8,388 nt of DNA from Candidatus Zipacnadia bacterium (lineage in GTDB: Bacteria; Armatimonadota; Zipacnadia; Zipacnadales; Zipacnadaceae), in the NCBI GenBank assembly GCA_029821455.1, contig JALGTI010000118.1, positions 1 through 8,388 on the forward strand, written 5' to 3'. The notes beneath the pieces are model-generated. The model was not told the DNA's origin. It was given only the letters and a program-made list of their open reading frames with translations, and ran no database searches. The translations under genes were made by a program, and so were the position numbers. How positions within the stretch are numbered: position 1 is the first letter of the stretch; every line of letters starts with the position of its first letter. Shown in pieces: positions 7,046 through 8,388 of the stretch.

Positions 7046-7390
7046 CGTCACACCGGGAAGAAGGCCCGCCATCTCAGCCTCTCTGTTCTCTGGATGTGGT
7101 TTGGGGGTGTCCGCCAAGCAGGAACGCCGCAGGAGAGCGAGCAGGTTGGTGAGGCGGGCCGCGTTTCAGAGGTAGGCACGGAAGAGAGGGGTTTCTGTCG
7201 AGGGTGCGGACGGTTGTGCTTCTGGCGTGCTGATTGAGGCGGGTCGGCTGCAATGGTGGTCTGTAGGTCGGATGGGGGTCTCCGGCCAGGGCTTCGTAGG
7301 CGGGCTTGTCCGTGAGGGCATCAGCGCCGGTCGCAGCGTGGCCCGTAGCCAGGGTCGGTGTTGAGGGGTGGCTTTGCAGTCCAGGGGGCG
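7046..7390. other. ORF-less cassette E interior
   Basis: About 345 bases lie between attC 5 and attC 6 without a credible gene. The + strand has no frame with a start and ribosome binding site. The longest frame with a start is on the - strand (7399-7166, 77 codons, proline- and arginine-rich), extends into attC 6 and runs against cassette orientation. Another - strand frame, open from about 7390 to about 7070, has no start. Base composition is G-rich on the + strand. ORF-less cassettes are known in integrons and may encode RNAs or be degraded genes. I see no recognisable RNA family here. Confidence 0.6.
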
Positions 7391-7519
7391 GCCTAGCAAG
7401 TCACTGCAGCCGACCGCCCTATCGGGCGTGGAAATCGCGGCTCGTTCTGGTTTTGTGGGGCGTCTTGTAGTGAGGTAACCTCTGTTCAGCCGGGCGGCGG
7501 CTGAGCTCGGTCGCTAGCG
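7391..7519 (+). other. attC: attC recombination site 6, both boxes altered
   Basis: The outer boxes read GCCTAGC (7391-7397) and GCTAGCG (7513-7519), so the normally invariant AAC/GTT is AGC/GCT on both sides and remains complementary. The left arm CTGCAGCCGACCGCCC (7404-7419) pairs with GGGCGGCGGCTGAG (7492-7505) over 14 perfect bp, with unpaired G 7406 and A 7413. The structure is fully attC-like despite the altered boxes. It closes the ORF-less cassette and precedes the beta-helix paralogue. Confidence 0.8.
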
Positions 7520-8154
7520 CGGCCAAGCACTATCGGGCACAATCTCAAGTCAGGCGAAACCAGGGACAAAAATCAAAGGAGGATATAATGAAGAATCTAA
7601 CCAAGTTCAAGTTGAACCAAAGGCGGTGGTCGGTGCAGTTGGCGCTCACCACAGGACTGATGCTGCTGTTCCTCGCGGCCTTGCTGGGGGGACTGCAGGG
7701 CGTGACCCCAGTCCGTGCTGATCCTGGCACACTCTACGTGGACGGTGCCACCGGCAGCGATGACACGGATTGCAGCGATCCCGCCACCCCCTGCGCCACC
7801 ATCGGCTACGCGCTCACTCAGGCAGAGAACAGCGATGAAATCCGCGTCGCCGAGGGGACGTACACGGAGACGTTGGATATCGGTATCAGTGTGACGCTGA
7901 AGGGTGGTTACATGATGAGCGGCACGCTCTGGTTGCCCCACAGCGGCAAGACGATCATCGACGCTAACGGGGCGGACAGCAGTGTGCTCTCTATCACTCC
8001 AGAGCACCACGTGACGATCGAAAGTTTCACGGTACAGGGGGCCAACAACGTGAGTGAGTTTGGGGGTGGTCTTTTTGTCAACGGTGCAACGGTGGTCATC
8101 AGCGACACCGTGATCCGCAACAACTCGACGGAAGGCGATGGCGGTGGCATCTGG
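7513..8154 (+). repeat. 5' half of cassette F, paralogous to cassette B (3315-3960)
   Basis: The leader after the R' box and the first part of the coding region match cassette B closely. Shared leader blocks include GGCACAATCTCA, GTCAGGCGAA and AAGGAGG. Shared protein stretches include NLTKFKLN, QLALTTGL, SDDTDCSDP and NGATVVIS. The similarity ends near codon 190. The end coordinate is approximate. Confidence 0.8.
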
Positions 8155-8301
8155 GTCGAGCAGCAGCCTGGCCCTGCCCGGGTCTCGCTCGTTCGCTCCA
8201 AGTTATGGAACAACCAGGCTGGGGTCCACGGTGGGGGATTGGCCGGTAGCGGCCTTATCACCCTGGAAGACGTAGGTAGTGTCCCTCTTGAGTGTTGTTG
8301 A
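7588..8301 (+). pseudogene. truncated secreted beta-helix protein, paralogue of the gene at 3397
   Basis: The readable frame is 237 codons against 560 in its paralogue. ATG 7588 follows AAAGGAGG (7575-7582) by 5 nt, so initiation signals are intact. The N-terminus (MKNLTKFKLNQRRW, hydrophobic core about 17-37, RADPG cleavage region) and the opening helical turns (YVDGATGSDDTDCSDPATPC, then NGATVVISDTVIRNNSTEGD) are nearly the same as in the complete copy. From about residue 192 the sequence differs but stays beta-helix-like (GGGLAGSGLITLED). It then ends in unrelated VGSVPLECC. The C-terminal anchor domain and hydrophobic-proline tail are missing. The break at about 8272-8280 coincides with the probable left end of an insertion sequence, so this was a full-length gene. 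The truncated product could still be exported but is probably not functional. Confidence 0.75.
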
Positions 8302-8316
8302 GGAATGCGGTATACT
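8288..8316 (+). promoter_or_regulatory. sigma70-type promoter for the gene at 8353
   Basis: TTGAGT (8288-8293) and TATACT (8311-8316) are separated by 17 bases, matching the consensus at 4 of 6 and 5 of 6 positions. It is the only strong promoter-like sequence ahead of the gene at 8353. Confidence 0.55.
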
Positions 8317-8330
8317 TATGGCACTCAACA
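8288..8330. promoter_or_regulatory. inverted repeats flanking the -10 box, possible operator
   Basis: Two overlapping inverted repeats surround TATACT. TTGAGTG (8288-8294) pairs with CACTCAA (8322-8328), and TGTTGAG (8296-8302) pairs with CTCAACA (8324-8330). They share the right half-site, so either could be an operator, a terminal-repeat-related sequence, or an mRNA hairpin limiting translation. A role is inferred from position only. Confidence 0.35.
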
Positions 8331-8352
8331 TAATGCCAGGAGGGAAGATAAG

Positions 8353-8388
8353 ATGTCGAGGCTGACTCAAGTAGGTGATTTCTGTCCA
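8353..8388 (+). CDS. start of a probable transposase gene, cut by the window edge
   Basis: AGGAGGG at 8338-8344 lies 8 nt before ATG 8353, giving strong initiation signals. Only 12 residues are visible, MSRLTQVGDFCP. The start followed by a cysteine-proline near residue 11 recalls transposases that open with a zinc-ribbon (CPNPxCPDYG-type) in Chloroflexota and Cyanobacteria IS elements, but this is from memory and the segment is too short to prove it. The abrupt loss of the preceding gene supports a mobile-element origin. Confidence 0.45.
   Translation, partial: MSRLTQVGDFCP

Larger units (their letters stand above)
26..7519 (+). mobile_element. integron gene-cassette array (six attC sites, five complete cassettes)
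   Basis: Six structurally matching attC sites sit in the same orientation and separate unrelated cargo, with every supported gene on the + strand and upstream of the next attC. Taking the crossover as G|TT in each R' box, the cassettes are 148-3315, 3316-5292, 5293-6143, 6144-7039 and 7040-7513, followed by a sixth that starts at 7514 and is not closed in the window. Seen directly: the repeated palindromic sites with unpaired arm bases. Known: this arrangement is how integron integrase (IntI) captures and shuffles genes. Inferred: mobility, because no intI, attI or Pc promoter is present here. Cassette sizes of 2-3 kb are large for integrons. Confidence 0.88.
8275..8388 (+). mobile_element. 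probable left end of an insertion sequence (runs off the window)
   Basis: Beta-helix coding sequence stops abruptly near 8272. It is followed by GTAGTGTCCCTCTTGAG, a promoter, an inverted repeat and a well-spaced ribosome binding site leading into a new gene at 8353. This is the usual layout of the left end of an IS with a transposase transcribed inward. The exact border, terminal repeat and target duplication cannot be fixed without the right end. Confidence 0.45.

Noticed and set aside
7166..7399. 77-codon - strand frame in the ORF-less cassette
   Set aside because: It is proline- and arginine-rich, runs into attC 6, is antisense to the array and has no recognisable domain.
26..7519. Reading the palindromic intergenic repeats as REP elements, CRISPR or terminators
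   Set aside because: Spacing is gene-sized, orientation is constant and the unpaired arm bases with terminal boxes fit attC specifically.

Overview
The window looks like a stretch of an integron gene-cassette array from a moderately GC-rich bacterium, most likely a member of the Chloroflexota (Anaerolineae-like). The lineage is inferred from two large secreted proteins that end in short hydrophobic-proline tails (YIPLIMK, IFLPLTLRN) common on exported proteins of that phylum, and from the style of the cargo families. No integrase gene, attI site or cassette promoter is visible, so from this window alone it is a cluster of attC sites lacking an integrase, or an interior part of a larger sedentary integron.

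Six attC sites of near-constant length (about 128-132 nt) were found at 26-153, 3190-3321, 5169-5298, 6021-6149, 6917-7045 and 7391-7519. Each begins with an R''-like box (mostly GCCYAAC), ends with an R'-like box (GTTRGGC, or a degenerate GCTAG form in the last two), and has imperfectly palindromic arms. The left arm carries two extra unpaired bases, the hallmark that integron integrase uses to choose the recombining strand. All supported genes lie on the + strand, in the orientation expected for cassettes.

Layout by predicted crossover points: cassette A (148-3315) carries a large secreted BNR/sortilin-type repeat protein, then an IS3-like transposase remnant and the 3' end of a broken gene. 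Cassette B (3316-5292) carries a secreted right-handed beta-helix protein. Cassette C (5293-6143) carries a DNA alkylation repair (AlkD-like) protein. Cassette D (6144-7039) carries a toxin-antitoxin pair with its own promoter and a MazF/PemK toxin. Cassette E (7040-7513) has no supportable ORF. Cassette F (7514 onward) carries a truncated paralogue of the cassette B beta-helix protein. It is cut off near 8275 by what looks like the left end of another insertion sequence, whose promoter, ribosome binding site and first 12 codons are visible at the window edge.

The genes do not form a pathway. The unifying element is the recombination system: unrelated adaptive cargo (surface or adhesion-type proteins, DNA repair, toxin-antitoxin stabilisation, an ORF-less unit) packaged between attC sites. 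Two insertion sequences have since eroded the array, one apparently fusing two cassettes by deletion. Several long reading frames extend upstream into attC sites. Their real starts lie downstream, next to Shine-Dalgarno sequences in three cases and at a weakly supported GTG in the AlkD-like gene.
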